Below are positions 9,520 through 18,784 of a stretch of 64,000 nt of DNA, in pieces. How positions within the stretch are numbered: the stretch's first letter is position 1; every line of letters starts with the position of its first letter. Made by a program: the position numbers and the translations under genes. Source of the stretch: Rhodobacterales bacterium LSUCC0387 (GTDB lineage Bacteria; Pseudomonadota; Alphaproteobacteria; Rhodobacterales; Rhodobacteraceae). Location of the stretch: contig WVSR01000004.1 in the NCBI GenBank assembly GCA_015689775.1, positions 124,001-188,000 of the forward strand. Reading direction: 5' to 3'. Under the pieces are notes generated by a model, which did no database searches, had not been told where the DNA came from, and saw only the letters and a program-made list of their open reading frames with translations.

Positions 9520-10241
9520 AGGTTCCTTGCACATCCCCGCGCTGCGCGCACCCCAAAGGGTCGCGTGAGAGGTGGATATTGTCCTGAAAGAGCGATAAAG
9601 CGGGCAGCACGATGGGAGAGCGCGGCATGGGCCGCCCCGTCACTCACTTGGCTGATCTGCACGCGTTTCATCGCGATTTATCTCCGAAGCTGCGCGTGCA
9701 TTCGCCCGCGCCTCTCCCATTATGTCCCGCTTGCGCGGGGGGTTAGAAGGGCCTGAGGGCAGCGGAAGGGCAGCGGTCAGGCTTTAGCACCTTGCCCTAT
9801 CTCCCGCGCGGGTTTTCGGACGCGCTTCAAGAAGGGGGCAGATAAACTTTGCAGATGTCTGGCTGGCTCAAATCGCCAGATCATCGCAATCACCATAGAG
9901 GCAGAGCGGGGAAGAGGGCAATGTCTTTTTTTGGGGGAGAGAGCGAGGTGTAAAGTCAAAGCAGATTTTTTTAATGGCGAAGCAACTTTGTGCTTCTGAA
10001 GCGAAGCAGAACTTAGTTTGCAGCATTCAACCAGCGTTATCTTCGATATTTACAACTCCATGCCTCCGCAGCCTGCTCCGCCTAGTGAGGTTCAATCTGC
10101 ATCCTCGCTAAAGGCCGCTCCCGAACTTGTCATCAATTAAGTTGGACGAGCAACCGCTTCAATAACGCTCCTTCCTACCATTGGCGAAGAACTGCTTAGC
10201 ACCTAAGACAAAGATGCCCAGCACCCCATGCTATCCCCCTC
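9520..10241. other. Long intergenic region, probable rne leader plus unassigned DNA
   Basis: About 720 bases lie between the start of rne and the stop of the dctD-like gene. The frames present here are short and unconvincing. The part nearest rne may be a long 5' untranslated leader, as in other bacteria where RNase E autoregulates through its leader. A perfect 6-bp inverted repeat (GAAGCA at 9979-9984 with TGCTTC at 9991-9996) occurs in the middle. I see no gene or recognisable RNA in the rest. Confidence 0.4.
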
Positions 10242-11564
10242 TCACAAATAATCCGACCTGCTAAGCCCGTATTTCGCCATTTTCTCATTCAGCGTCCGCC
10301 GTGGCAGGCTCAGTTCCCCCATCACGGCGGAAATTGATCCGTGGTGGCGGCGCATGGTGTTGTCGATCAGCATCCGCTCGAACGCCTCAACATATTCTTT
10401 GAGCGGTTTGCCCTCGCCGATATCCTGGGGCACAACCTCGGTGGTATCATTCATTAACAGCGCGGTGATGGACCCCGCCCCACGGCGCGCTTGCAGCGTG
10501 GCGCGCTCAGCCAAGTTCAGCAATTGACGCAGATTTCCCGGCCATGGGGCCTGCAACATCTGCGCGGCCTCTTGGGCATTGGGGTGGATCGGGTCGGTCC
10601 CGTATTCTTCGGCATAGGTTTCGGCAAATTGCGCAAACAGCGTCAGCACATCCTCGCCCCGCTGCCGCAAGGGGGGCAACGCGATGCGCATCGCGGCAAG
10701 GCGAAAAAACAGATCGGGCCTGAGCGCCGCCTCACAGCCCGTAGTCCCTTCGGCGCCATTGCAAATGGCAATAATACGCAGATCGCGGCCCGCGCTTTGC
10801 GCCTCGTCTAGGGCAGAGAGCAGCCGCGCCTGCACCGCATCGCTGAGGGTTTCGACATCCTCAAGCACCAATGTGCCGCCGCGGGCGGCCTCTAGAGCGG
10901 GGCGAGCAAGGTCGTTTTCCTCTGCGCCAAAGATCAGACTGCGCAATTGCGCCTCTTCCTGCGCGCAGCAGGTGACGGTGACAAAGGGTTTGCCCGCGCG
11001 GGGGCCAACCGCGTGCAAGGCATGGGCAACAAGGGTTTTGCCCGTGCCCGTCTCGCCCGTGATCAGGACATGACCATCGGCTTGACCAAGGTCGAGAATA
11101 TCCTCGCGCAGCCGCTCCATCGCAGGGCTTGTGCCCACCAAGCGGCGCATGATGCCTGTACCATCGCTCAATTCCCGCCGGAGCGAGCGGTTGTCGAGGG
11201 TCAAACGTCGCGCTTGGATCGCGCGTTTGGCAAGGCTGCTCATCTTTTCGGGATCAAAGGGTTTTTCGAGAAAATCAAAGGCCCCGATGCGCATCGCCTC
11301 GACCGCCATGGGCACATCACCATGGCCCGTGATCATGATCACGGGCAGGCTGTGATCGATAGAATTCAGCCGTTTGAGAAAGGCCATCCCATCCATGCCC
11401 GGCATACGGATATCGCTGATGACGATGCCCGCGAAATCGGATGTGATCTCTTTTAACGCCCCTTCCGCGCTGCCATAGGTTTCGGTTTCAAACCCAGAGA
11501 GGGCCAACCATTGGCTGATTGATTGGCGCATATCCTGCTCGTCATCGACAATCATAACTTTCAT
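10242..11564 (-). CDS. dctD: DctD-like response regulator without a GAFTGA loop
   Basis: NtrC-family regulator paired with the sensor kinase upstream. A receiver domain (Asp7/Asp8 pocket, phospho-acceptor Asp51, Lys102) is followed by an AAA+ domain with Walker A GETGTGKT (171-178), and a Fis-type helix-turn-helix that ends the protein (LPRRTLNEKMAKYGLSRSDYL region). The segment where family members carry GAFTGA reads SLIFGAEEND and is about ten residues short, and the Walker B Asp-Glu pair reads Glu-Asp (VLEDVE). Sigma-54 activation is therefore doubtful. The ATG at 11564 sits exactly before the receiver fold. By homology the pair may control C4-dicarboxylate uptake, but no transporter is adjacent. 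Confidence 0.85.
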   Translation of the reverse strand: MKVMIVDDEQDMRQSISQWLALSGFETETYGSAEGALKEITSDFAGIVISDIRMPGMDGMAFLKRLNSIDHSLPVIMITGHGDVPMAVEAMRIGAFDFLEKPFDPEKMSSLAKRAIQARRLTLDNRSLRRELSDGTGIMRRLVGTSPAMERLREDILDLGQADGHVLITGETGTGKTLVAHALHAVGPRAGKPFVTVTCCAQEEAQLRSLIFGAEENDLARPALEAARGGTLVLEDVETLSDAVQARLLSALDEAQSAGRDLRIIAICNGAEGTTGCEAALRPDLFFRLAAMRIALPPLRQRGEDVLTLFAQFAETYAEEYGTDPIHPNAQEAAQMLQAPWPGNLRQLLNLAERATLQARRGAGSITALLMNDTTEVVPQDIGEGKPLKEYVEAFERMLIDNTMRRHHGSISAVMGELSLPRRTLNEKMAKYGLSRSDYL

Positions 11565-11586
11565 TCCAACCCAATCCTTTCGCCGC

Positions 11587-13359
11587 CTATTCTGCGGCAC
11601 CCTTTATCTGATGAAGCGGCAGCCTGATTTCAAATACCGCGCCGCCTGTCTCGCCGTTGCGCGCGCGCAGGCGGCCGCCAAAATCGGTCACAATGCCCGA
11701 AGAAATCGCAAGGCCCAAGCCCACCCCTTCACCGGGTTTCTTTGTGGTGTAAAACGGCTCGAACAGTTGAACCAAATCTTCGATCCCTGCCCCATTGTCA
11801 CGCACCGAGAGAACCGCCTCATCCCCTTCGGCCAAAAGGATTTCGATGCGCCGTGTCTCTTGGCCTTTCATCGCATCAAGGGCGTTGCGCAACAGGTTGA
11901 TGATCACCTGTTCCAGTCGCACAATATCGCCCAAAATCATCACAGGCTGGTTTGGGGTGATTTGTGCGATTTCTACCTTCATCTGCCGCATTTGCGGCTC
12001 CATCATGGTAATAGCGCCTCTGATCGCATCCCGCAGATCAACAGGGATAAAATTGTCACCGCCTTTGCGGGCATAAGATTTCAATTGCCGCGTGATCGCC
12101 CCCATGCGCTCAATCAGATCGTCAATCCGCTGAAAGGAGGACATCGCCTCGTCAGGGCGGCGGCGCTGCAACAGCAATTTCGCCCCTGCCAGATAGGTCT
12201 TCATGGCGGCAAGCGGTTGGTTCAACTCATGGCTGACGGCAGCGGACATTTCCCCCAAAGCGGCCAATTTTTGGCTCTGCGCAAGCGACAATTCGGCCTG
12301 CTCCAATTCGCGCTGCGCTTTTTCACGCTCGGCAATCTCGCGGCTCAGGCGATCATTAAGACGGCGCAATTCCGCACTTTCTCGCTGAAACACGGCTGTT
12401 TGCAAACGTGCGCGGCGCGACAAAAGGTAGAACGCTCCCGTAAGCACGAGGGCAAAGCCCATCGTCAAAAGGGCCAAAACCCCGTTCACCCGCTCACGCA
12501 CCGAAGCATAGGCGGTGTAGGACACGATGTCCCACCCCCGAAAAGGCATATCTTGGGCAAGGCGCAGCGTATCATCGCCAAACACATAGGTATCCTCGCC
12601 AAAGGCCCAATCTCCTGCGTTCTCAATGGCGCGGCGGATGGCCGAAGGAGCATCTTGGCGCGCCAAGGCATCCGCCTCAATCAAGCCACGCCAACGGGGT
12701 TCGGTTGCCAAAATGATTTCACCTGAACCTTGGGTGATGAACACAGCCTCGGATGCGCCGCGCCATTGTTCGACTAAACGGGCCAAGTTCACCTCGACCA
12801 TGATCACGCCGAAAAGCTGATTGTTATCAGTGATATGACGCGAAAAGGTAAAGTCATATCGCCCCGTGGCGGGTTCGTTTGAGGTAAAGACCGTATCTGC
12901 GCTGCGCACCGCTTGCACAAAAAAGGGCTCGCTTGCGCGCAATTCCCCAAGCCGAGCGCGGTCGGTTGCGGCGACAACGCGGCCCGAGCGGTTAAGCAGC
13001 ACAAAAGAGGCGGCGCCGATTTCGTCCAAATAAGAAATCAGGCGTTGTGAAGTGGCAGTAAATTCTCCCTCCCGCAGAGCCGTGATGAGGACAGGATCGC
13101 GCGACAACAATAGCGGCACGACAGAGCTGCGCTGCAGCTCTGACATGATCGTGCCAGAATAGAGCGCCAATCGAATTTCTGCGCGGTTGCGGGTGCTTGC
13201 GGTCAGGCGCTCGGTCAAAAACAGGTTAGCAGCCCAGATCGTGACGATAAAGCCCACCAAGAACAGCGCTAAGAAAAGGCGTAAAACCCAAACACCACTC
13301 AGGCGTGGCAATGCACGCAAGCGGCGGGGTTCAAGAGTGGGGCGTGTGTTTAGGCTCAT
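11587..13359 (-). CDS. dctB: DctB-like sensor histidine kinase
   Basis: Membrane-bound sensor kinase of the DctB type. Transmembrane helices at about 25-47 and 293-315 flank a periplasmic sensor domain of about 245 residues of the double-Cache kind. A coiled coil (about 325-362) leads into the HisKA box AAVSHELNQPLAAMK with phospho-His at about 377, then an HATPase domain with the N, G1 (DNGAGIED) and G2 (GEGVGLGLAIS) boxes. Length is 590 residues. It lies 22 bases upstream of the regulator gene and is surely its partner. The ligand is presumed to be a C4-dicarboxylate from homology only. Confidence 0.88.
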   Translation of the reverse strand: MSLNTRPTLEPRRLRALPRLSGVWVLRLFLALFLVGFIVTIWAANLFLTERLTASTRNRAEIRLALYSGTIMSELQRSSVVPLLLSRDPVLITALREGEFTATSQRLISYLDEIGAASFVLLNRSGRVVAATDRARLGELRASEPFFVQAVRSADTVFTSNEPATGRYDFTFSRHITDNNQLFGVIMVEVNLARLVEQWRGASEAVFITQGSGEIILATEPRWRGLIEADALARQDAPSAIRRAIENAGDWAFGEDTYVFGDDTLRLAQDMPFRGWDIVSYTAYASVRERVNGVLALLTMGFALVLTGAFYLLSRRARLQTAVFQRESAELRRLNDRLSREIAEREKAQRELEQAELSLAQSQKLAALGEMSAAVSHELNQPLAAMKTYLAGAKLLLQRRRPDEAMSSFQRIDDLIERMGAITRQLKSYARKGGDNFIPVDLRDAIRGAITMMEPQMRQMKVEIAQITPNQPVMILGDIVRLEQVIINLLRNALDAMKGQETRRIEILLAEGDEAVLSVRDNGAGIEDLVQLFEPFYTTKKPGEGVGLGLAISSGIVTDFGGRLRARNGETGGAVFEIRLPLHQIKGAAE

Positions 13360-13442
13360 GGCGCAAACCTACGCGCGCCCTGCAGGCCAGACAAGAAGAT
13401 TAGAGCACGCTTGCGCGATGTCTTGCCGATGGCAGAGCCGCG

Positions 13443-14111
13443 CTATGCCGCAACCAAGGCCTGTGCCAAACCTGCAAAAACGCCCGCGCCATCCGTGGCG
13501 CCATGCAAAGGTTCGCAGGCGCGCTCGGGATGCGGCATCATACCCAAAACGCGGCGGTTTTCTGACAGGATGCCTGCAATATCCTCGACTGCGCCATTGG
13601 GGTTTTCGACATAGCGGAATGCCACCCGCCCGTCGCCGTTCAAGCGCGCAAGCGTCTTTGCATCGGCTTGATAATTTCCCTCATGATGAGCGATTGGCAT
13701 CTCAATCACAGCGCCCTGTTCATAGGCGGTGGTAAAGGCGCTTTGCGTGTTTTCAACGCGCAACCCAACCGTTTTGCAAATATAGCGGGTCGACATATTT
13801 TGTAGCAACGCACCGGGCAGCAATTTGGTTTCCGTTAAGATTTGGAACCCGTTGCAAACCCCAAACACATATCCGCCCCGATCCGCATGGGATTTTAACG
13901 AGCCAGAAATGGGCGACTGCGCGGCAATCGCGCCGCAACGCAAATAATCGCCGAAAGAAAAACCGCCTGGAACACCGACCAAATCCACACCTTCAGGTAG
14001 TTTGGTGTCCTTATGCCAGACCATATCCACGGAAAAGCCCGCCTGTTCAAAGGCGCGCTTCAGATCGCGGTCACAATTCGATCCGGGAAACACGAGAACG
14101 GCGGCTTTCAT
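13443..14111 (-). CDS. purQ: Phosphoribosylformylglycinamidine synthase subunit I
   Basis: Glutaminase subunit that supplies ammonia for FGAM synthesis in de novo purine biosynthesis, working with PurS and PurL. Class I glutamine amidotransferase fold: MKAAVLVFPGSNCDRD at the start, nucleophile Cys86 in FGVCNGFQ, and the His-Glu dyad in MMPHPERA near 194-199. Length 222 residues is standard for the small PurQ of the three-subunit enzyme. Downstream of purC and purS but separated from purS by an alcohol dehydrogenase gene, which is unusual. purL was not found in the window. Confidence 0.95.
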   Translation of the reverse strand: MKAAVLVFPGSNCDRDLKRAFEQAGFSVDMVWHKDTKLPEGVDLVGVPGGFSFGDYLRCGAIAAQSPISGSLKSHADRGGYVFGVCNGFQILTETKLLPGALLQNMSTRYICKTVGLRVENTQSAFTTAYEQGAVIEMPIAHHEGNYQADAKTLARLNGDGRVAFRYVENPNGAVEDIAGILSENRRVLGMMPHPERACEPLHGATDGAGVFAGLAQALVAA

Positions 14112-14129
14112 CTTTGGGGGTTCCTTTCG

Positions 14130-15167
14130 TCAGGACGTAAAATCAGTGATGACCGCCACACCGGGCGGTGTTGGGCCATTGAACGCGGCAAGCTCGGCCC
14201 CCGTTTGCGAAAGCGGGATTTCCCGCGCAATCATCGGGGACATATCCACCCGCCCCGCCTCGATCAAACCCAACAGGCTTGGATACCGCCAAGAGGGCAT
14301 GCCGCGCGTTCCGTAAAGTGCCAGATTGCGCATATAGACCGTGTTCATATCAATTTGCATATGGGCCGTATGCCCAACGGGCATGCCCACCTGCACATGG
14401 CGCCCCAAGGGGCGCAGACAGCCAATAGAGGCTGCAACCGTGGCCTCGATCCCGAGGGCCTCGATGCTGACATGTGCGCCGCCCTTGGTAATCTCGATGA
14501 TCTTGGCCGCGACATCGCCATCAAGGGCATTCACGCCTGCATCAATGCCCAAAGACAGGGCATGGTCGATCTTTTCCTGCACGACATCCACAACAACCAC
14601 AAAGGCCCCAAGCGCCTTGGCCAAGATCGCGGCAGAAAGGCCAATGCCGCCCGTGCCATGCACCGCGACCCATTCACCCGCCTGCACAGCCGCGCGCCCC
14701 GTCAGAGCGTGCCATGATGTGGTAACACGACACCCAAGCCCCGCCGCGACTGTCGGTGACAGACTTTCGGGCAAGCGCGCAAGGTTATGATCAAAGGGAA
14801 CGGCGACATATTCGGCAAATGCGCCAGGCTCAGTAAAGCCTGGCAGGCGTTGATTAGGGCACGTATGACCCACGCCAGATTGACAGGTCGGACAAGACCC
14901 GCAGGAGAGAATAAAGGGGGCAACCAGACGATCCCCTTTTTTATGCATGGCGCGCGGGCCTGCTTCAATCACTTCGCCGCAATATTCATGCCCCCCGATT
15001 TGACCCGGTTTGATGCGTGGGTGTTCTCCCACCCAACCATGCCAATCGGAGCGACAGACGCCACAAGCCAGAACCTTGAGGACCACCCCATCTTCGGGGC
15101 AATCAGGGTCTGATACGGTCTCGATTGAGAGGTCTTTGTTATATTCACGCAGGATGGCGGCACGCAT
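14130..15167 (-). CDS. Zinc-dependent alcohol dehydrogenase (MDR family)
   Basis: Medium-chain NAD(P)-dependent dehydrogenase oxidising an alcohol or reducing an aldehyde; substrate unknown. Catalytic zinc ligands are Cys38 (CGVCRSDWHGW) and His60-Glu61 (GGHEYCG), with the four structural-zinc cysteines at about 89, 92, 95 and 103. A Rossmann motif GTGGIGLSAA follows near 170. Length 345 residues is normal. It lies between purS (12 bases upstream) and purQ (18 bases downstream) on the same strand, so it is almost certainly cotranscribed with purine genes although no metabolic link is apparent. An insertion into an ancestral purCSQ operon is the simplest explanation. Confidence 0.88.
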   Translation of the reverse strand: MRAAILREYNKDLSIETVSDPDCPEDGVVLKVLACGVCRSDWHGWVGEHPRIKPGQIGGHEYCGEVIEAGPRAMHKKGDRLVAPFILSCGSCPTCQSGVGHTCPNQRLPGFTEPGAFAEYVAVPFDHNLARLPESLSPTVAAGLGCRVTTSWHALTGRAAVQAGEWVAVHGTGGIGLSAAILAKALGAFVVVVDVVQEKIDHALSLGIDAGVNALDGDVAAKIIEITKGGAHVSIEALGIEATVAASIGCLRPLGRHVQVGMPVGHTAHMQIDMNTVYMRNLALYGTRGMPSWRYPSLLGLIEAGRVDMSPMIAREIPLSQTGAELAAFNGPTPPGVAVITDFTS

Positions 15168-15179
15168 CGACAGTCCCCT

Positions 15180-15410
15180 TTAGCTGATTGCGATTTGGTA
15201 GCTTTCGATCACAGTATTGGCCAAAAGCTTTTCGCACATCTCGCGGATTTGGTCTTCGGTTGTACCATCGGCCAGATCAAGCTCGATCACCTTACCTTGA
15301 CGCACACCCGAAACACCCTCAAAGCCCAAAGCGCCCAGCGCATGGCGCACAGCCTCACCTTGTGGATCAAGAACCCCTTGCTTCAACATCACGGTCACGG
15401 TTGCGCGCAT
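15180..15410 (-). CDS. purS: Phosphoribosylformylglycinamidine synthase subunit PurS
   Basis: Small subunit that bridges PurL and PurQ in the three-part FGAM synthase. The 76-residue protein starts MRATVTVMLKQGVLDPQGEA, with the family pattern of GVLDPQG followed by AL..LGF.GV..VR.GK. The ATG at 15410 is chosen because it matches the conserved first residue; an upstream in-frame start at 15437 adds nine residues that are not conserved. Located between purC and the alcohol dehydrogenase gene. Confidence 0.93.
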   Translation of the reverse strand: MRATVTVMLKQGVLDPQGEAVRHALGALGFEGVSGVRQGKVIELDLADGTTEDQIREMCEKLLANTVIESYQIAIS

Positions 15411-15457
15411 TACTTTTGCCTTTCTGTCTAAGTTCAATCTGCGAGGCGGGGCTTCGC

Positions 15458-16216
15458 TTAATTCACCAAGGTCGGGCCTGACATCGTGCCCTGATCGGGC
15501 AAAACGCCAAGACGCTTGGCCACCTCGGTGTAGGCATCCGCCAAATCTCCCAAATCACGACGGAAGACGTCTTTGTCCAACTTCTGGCCCGTTTTCATAT
15601 CCCACAGGCGGCAGCTATCTGGGCTAATTTCATCGGCCACGATCAGGCGCATGTAATCGCCTTCCCAAATTCGGCCAATTTCGATTTTGAAATCCACCAA
15701 TTTGATGCCGACACCCATCATCAGGCCAGACAGGAAATCATTCACCCGCAAGCCCAAGGCGACCATATCGTCCAAATCTTGCTGATTGGCCCAGCCAAAG
15801 GCAATGACATGCTCTTCGGCCACCAAAGGATCGCCCAGCGCGTCATCCTTATAGTAAAATTCAACAATCGGGCGCGGCAGTGCCGTGCCCTCCTCAATCC
15901 CCAATCGCTTAGAGATAGAACCCGCCGCGACATTGCGGATCACCACCTCAAGCGGAATGATCTCAACGCTGCGGATCAACTGCTCACGCATATTCAGGCG
16001 GCGGATGAAATGGGTCGGAACGCCAATTGCATTTAAACCCGACATAAAAAATTCCGACAGGCGATTGTTCAAAACGCCCTTGCCGTCAATCGTGGCCCGC
16101 TTTTCCGCATTAAAGGCGGTCGCGTCATCCTTGAAATATTGCACCAATGTGCCAGGCTCGGGGCCTTCATATAGGATTTTCGCCTTACCTTCGTAGATTT
16201 TTTTGCGCCGTGCCAT
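15458..16216 (-). CDS. purC: Phosphoribosylaminoimidazole-succinocarboxamide synthase
   Basis: SAICAR synthetase: joins CAIR and aspartate with ATP in purine biosynthesis. The start [19 protein letters not shown], the [12 protein letters not shown] stretch and the DFKIEIGR segment are family signatures. Length is 252 residues. The ATG at 16216 is used because the upstream in-frame extension (to 16387) encodes unrelated residues. It is the first gene of the purC-purS-adh-purQ cluster and faces away from the ATPase inhibitor gene across about 230 bases, which should contain both promoters. Confidence 0.95.
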   Translation of the reverse strand: MARRKKIYEGKAKILYEGPEPGTLVQYFKDDATAFNAEKRATIDGKGVLNNRLSEFFMSGLNAIGVPTHFIRRLNMREQLIRSVEIIPLEVVIRNVAAGSISKRLGIEEGTALPRPIVEFYYKDDALGDPLVAEEHVIAFGWANQQDLDDMVALGLRVNDFLSGLMMGVGIKLVDFKIEIGRIWEGDYMRLIVADEISPDSCRLWDMKTGQKLDKDVFRRDLGDLADAYTEVAKRLGVLPDQGTMSGPTLVN

Positions 16217-16447
16217 GATGTCTCCAATCCCTGATCTGCGGGAGGCAGGTGGTGGTCTGAGATCGGGGGCGTGCCACAACGCTGCATATGGCCAAGACCA
16301 ATGCTGCGCCCCGCTCTCTCTTGCTCGCGAAATAGACCAAAGCGCGCTGTGTCGCAAGTTGGATTGCCAATCACCGCTTGCGGCCAAAACCCTGCTAAGG
16401 CTATCACAGGGATAAACCGCAAGCTCACCGCCAAAGGGGACAGATTA

Positions 16448-16762
16448 ATGAGCACATTTGACGACCGTGAACACGCGTTCGAAGCAAAATTCGCGCATGA
16501 TGAAGAAATGAAATTCAAGCTTGAAGCGCGCCGCAATAAACTGGTAGGCCTCTGGGCCGCCAAAATCTTGGGCAAAACAGGCGATGAGACCGAGGCCTAT
16601 GCCAAAGAGGTAATCCGGGCTGATCTCGAAGAAGCAGGCCACGAGGATGTCATCGGCAAGCTGAAGACAGATTTGGGCGACAAAGTTTCAGATGATGAGC
16701 TGCGCGCAAAATTTGACGCGCTCTTGATTGAGGCCAAGACCCAGTTGGTGAACGAAAACTAA
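16448..16762 (+). CDS. DUF1476 protein, F1F0-ATPase zeta inhibitor type
   Basis: Matches the alphaproteobacterial DUF1476 family, whose Paracoccus member is the zeta subunit that blocks ATP hydrolysis by F1-ATPase. It is 104 residues, highly charged and helical, starting MSTFDDREHAFEAKFAHDEE with the family motif FDDRE..FE.KFAHD and followed by ARRNKLVGLWAA. The ATG at 16448 is the conserved start; a longer in-frame reading from 16271 runs through the purC promoter area and is not credible. Monocistronic by position, followed by a hairpin with a T-rich tail. Confidence 0.9.
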   Translation: MSTFDDREHAFEAKFAHDEEMKFKLEARRNKLVGLWAAKILGKTGDETEAYAKEVIRADLEEAGHEDVIGKLKTDLGDKVSDDELRAKFDALLIEAKTQLVNEN

Positions 16763-16782
16763 CCACCACCCATGCCCTAATT

Positions 16783-16826
16783 CTGCGCACCCCGTGCATC
16801 TCTTGCGCAGGGTGTTTCTTTTTTGA
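16783..16826 (+). terminator. Probable terminator after the zeta inhibitor gene
   Basis: Two alternative stems (CTGCGC with GCGCAG, or CACCC with GGGTG) precede TTTCTTTTTTG about 50 bases after the stop codon. The stem is imperfect and the loop is long, so this is moderate evidence only. Confidence 0.4.
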
Positions 16827-16924
16827 TCTCACAGATTTTTCATAAAGATCATGTGGATTTTCAGGCTTGCATCATTGCCGCAGAGGGGCCATGTCGCAGC
16901 TTATGTGACACAAGGAATTTTATT

Positions 16925-17938
16925 ATGTCAAACCGTTTGCAGACCCTCTTGGAAACCCGCGATTGGCTGATGGCCGATGGCGCAACGGGCACGACCCTAT
17001 TTAACATGGGGCTGCAATCGGGCGATGCCCCAGAATTGTGGAACGAAGAACACCCTGATCGCATCGCGGAGCTCTATCGCGGGGCCGTCAATGCAGGTTC
17101 CGATATCTTCTTGACCAATTCCTTTGGCGGCACGCGCGCTCGGCTGAAATTGCATGATGCCCAAAATCGCGCCTTTGACCTAAACCGCATTGCCGCAGAG
17201 ATTGGCCGCGAAGTCGCCGATGCCTCTGGCCGCGAGGTGGTCGTTGCAGGGTCCATGGGGCCAACGGGCGAGATCATGGTGCCAATGGGGCCTTTGACGC
17301 ACGAAGTCGCCGTGGAGATGTTCCATGAACAGGCCGAAGGTCTAAAGGCAGGCGGTGCGAATGTATGTTGGGTTGAGACAATCTCAGCCCCCGAAGAATA
17401 CGCCGCCGCGGCCGAAGCCTGCAAACTTGCAGGTATGCCATGGTGCGGCACCATGAGCTTTGACACAGCAGGGCGCACGATGATGGGTGTCACGTCCGCC
17501 GCGATGTCGGATTTGGTCGAGAAACTGGATCACAAACCCTTGGCTTATGGCGCAAATTGCGGTGTTGGGGCCTCGGATTTGATGCGCACGGTTTTGGGCT
17601 TCCGCGCCTCAGGCAACGAGCGCCCCGTGATTGCCAAGGGCAATGCAGGCATCCCCAAATATGTCGATGGCCATATCCATTACGATGGCACCCCCGAATT
17701 GATGGCCCGTTACGCGGTGTTGGCCCGCGACGCAGGGGCCAAGATCATCGGGGGCTGTTGCGGCACCCAACCTGTCCATCTCGCGGCGATGCGCAAGGCG
17801 CTGGAAGAAACCCCGCGCAGTGCGGTTCCGAGCCTTGAACAAATCGCCGAAGAATTGGGCGGCTTTTCCTCAGGATCGGACGGCACTGATGGCAATGGCC
17901 CGCAGCGCCGCGAGCGCACAGGCCGCCGCCGCAGCTAA
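16925..17938 (+). CDS. bmt: Homocysteine S-methyltransferase family protein (Bmt/MetH N-terminal type)
   Basis: Zinc-dependent methyltransferase that activates homocysteine for methylation to methionine. Zinc ligands are visible as Cys212 (GANCGVG) and the pair Cys278-Cys279 (GGCCGTQP). The N-terminal DGATGTTLFNMGL is typical. Length is 337 residues, so only the Hcy-binding module of MetH is present. The ATG at 16925 follows AAGGAATTT; an upstream in-frame start at 16823 is less likely. A corrinoid protein gene and a DUF1638 gene follow on the same strand, so I infer methyl transfer from the corrinoid protein to homocysteine. Betaine-homocysteine methyltransferase activity is the alternative often annotated. 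Confidence 0.85.
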   Translation: MSNRLQTLLETRDWLMADGATGTTLFNMGLQSGDAPELWNEEHPDRIAELYRGAVNAGSDIFLTNSFGGTRARLKLHDAQNRAFDLNRIAAEIGREVADASGREVVVAGSMGPTGEIMVPMGPLTHEVAVEMFHEQAEGLKAGGANVCWVETISAPEEYAAAAEACKLAGMPWCGTMSFDTAGRTMMGVTSAAMSDLVEKLDHKPLAYGANCGVGASDLMRTVLGFRASGNERPVIAKGNAGIPKYVDGHIHYDGTPELMARYAVLARDAGAKIIGGCCGTQPVHLAAMRKALEETPRSAVPSLEQIAEELGGFSSGSDGTDGNGPQRRERTGRRRS

Positions 17939-18073
17939 TTTGGTATGCAATCGCATGGGCAAAGGTCGCCTGTGGCGGTCTTGATGTCGTAAATTTGCGC
18001 GTCTGGTGGCGCAAAGAGCTTAGGTAATCGTTCGAACGCTATCGGCTGAGTGCCGCTTTAGGAGACGCTTGAG

Positions 18074-18778
18074 ATGTCTGACGAAAATGATGAAATCATC
18101 CTCTCAGAACTGGATAATGACGAACTTGTCCAACAAATGTTTGATGACCTCTATGATGGTCTGAAAGAAGAAATCGAAGAGGCGGTTAACATTCTGCTAG
18201 AGCGTGGATGGGCCCCCTACGACATCCTGACCAAGGCCTTGGTGGGTGGCATGACCATTGTGGGTCACGATTTCCGTGACGGCATCTTGTTCGTGCCCGA
18301 GGTTCTGATGGCGGCAAACGCGATGAAAGGTGGCATGGCCATCCTTAAGCCGCTTTTGGTGGAAACAGGCGCACCCCGCATCGGCAAAATGGTGATTGGA
18401 ACGGTAAAGGGCGATATTCATGATATCGGCAAAAACCTTGTCACCATGATGATGGAAGGCGCAGGTTTTGAAGTGGTTGATCTTGGCATCAACAACGCGG
18501 TCGAAGCCTATCTTGAAGCCTTGAAAAAAGAGACCCCTGACATTTTGGGGATGTCCGCGCTTTTGACAACGACCATGCCTTACATGAAGGTCGTGATCGA
18601 CACAATGAAAGAGCAAGGCATCCGCGACGATTACATCGTTTTGGTCGGCGGTGCGCCGTTGAATGAGGAATTCGGTCGCGCGATTGGCGCAGACGCCTAT
18701 TGCCGTGACGCGGCCGTGGCCGTGGACACCGCCAAGGAGTTCGTTCTGCGCAAACACAACCAAATGGCCGCGCATTAA
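18074..18778 (+). CDS. Corrinoid (cobalamin-binding) methyltransferase protein
   Basis: Methyl carrier protein of the MtbC/MetH-activation-module type. An N-terminal helical cap domain (about 15-100) precedes the B12-binding Rossmann domain with VKGDIHDIGKN, where the DxHxxG motif gives His116 as the lower cobalt ligand. The GGAPLNEEF loop near 195-203 completes the cobalamin pocket. Length is 234 residues. It lies 135 bases after the homocysteine methyltransferase gene and six bases before DUF1638. I infer it supplies the methyl group to homocysteine, replacing the B12 domain of a single-chain MetH. The methyl donor module is not in the window. Confidence 0.9.
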   Translation: MSDENDEIILSELDNDELVQQMFDDLYDGLKEEIEEAVNILLERGWAPYDILTKALVGGMTIVGHDFRDGILFVPEVLMAANAMKGGMAILKPLLVETGAPRIGKMVIGTVKGDIHDIGKNLVTMMMEGAGFEVVDLGINNAVEAYLEALKKETPDILGMSALLTTTMPYMKVVIDTMKEQGIRDDYIVLVGGAPLNEEFGRAIGADAYCRDAAVAVDTAKEFVLRKHNQMAAH

Positions 18779-18784
18779 GAGATT

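Noticed and set aside
11611-12726. 371-codon plus-strand ORF opposite the dctB-like gene
   Set aside because: Antisense shadow; the minus strand carries all the sensor-kinase motifs.
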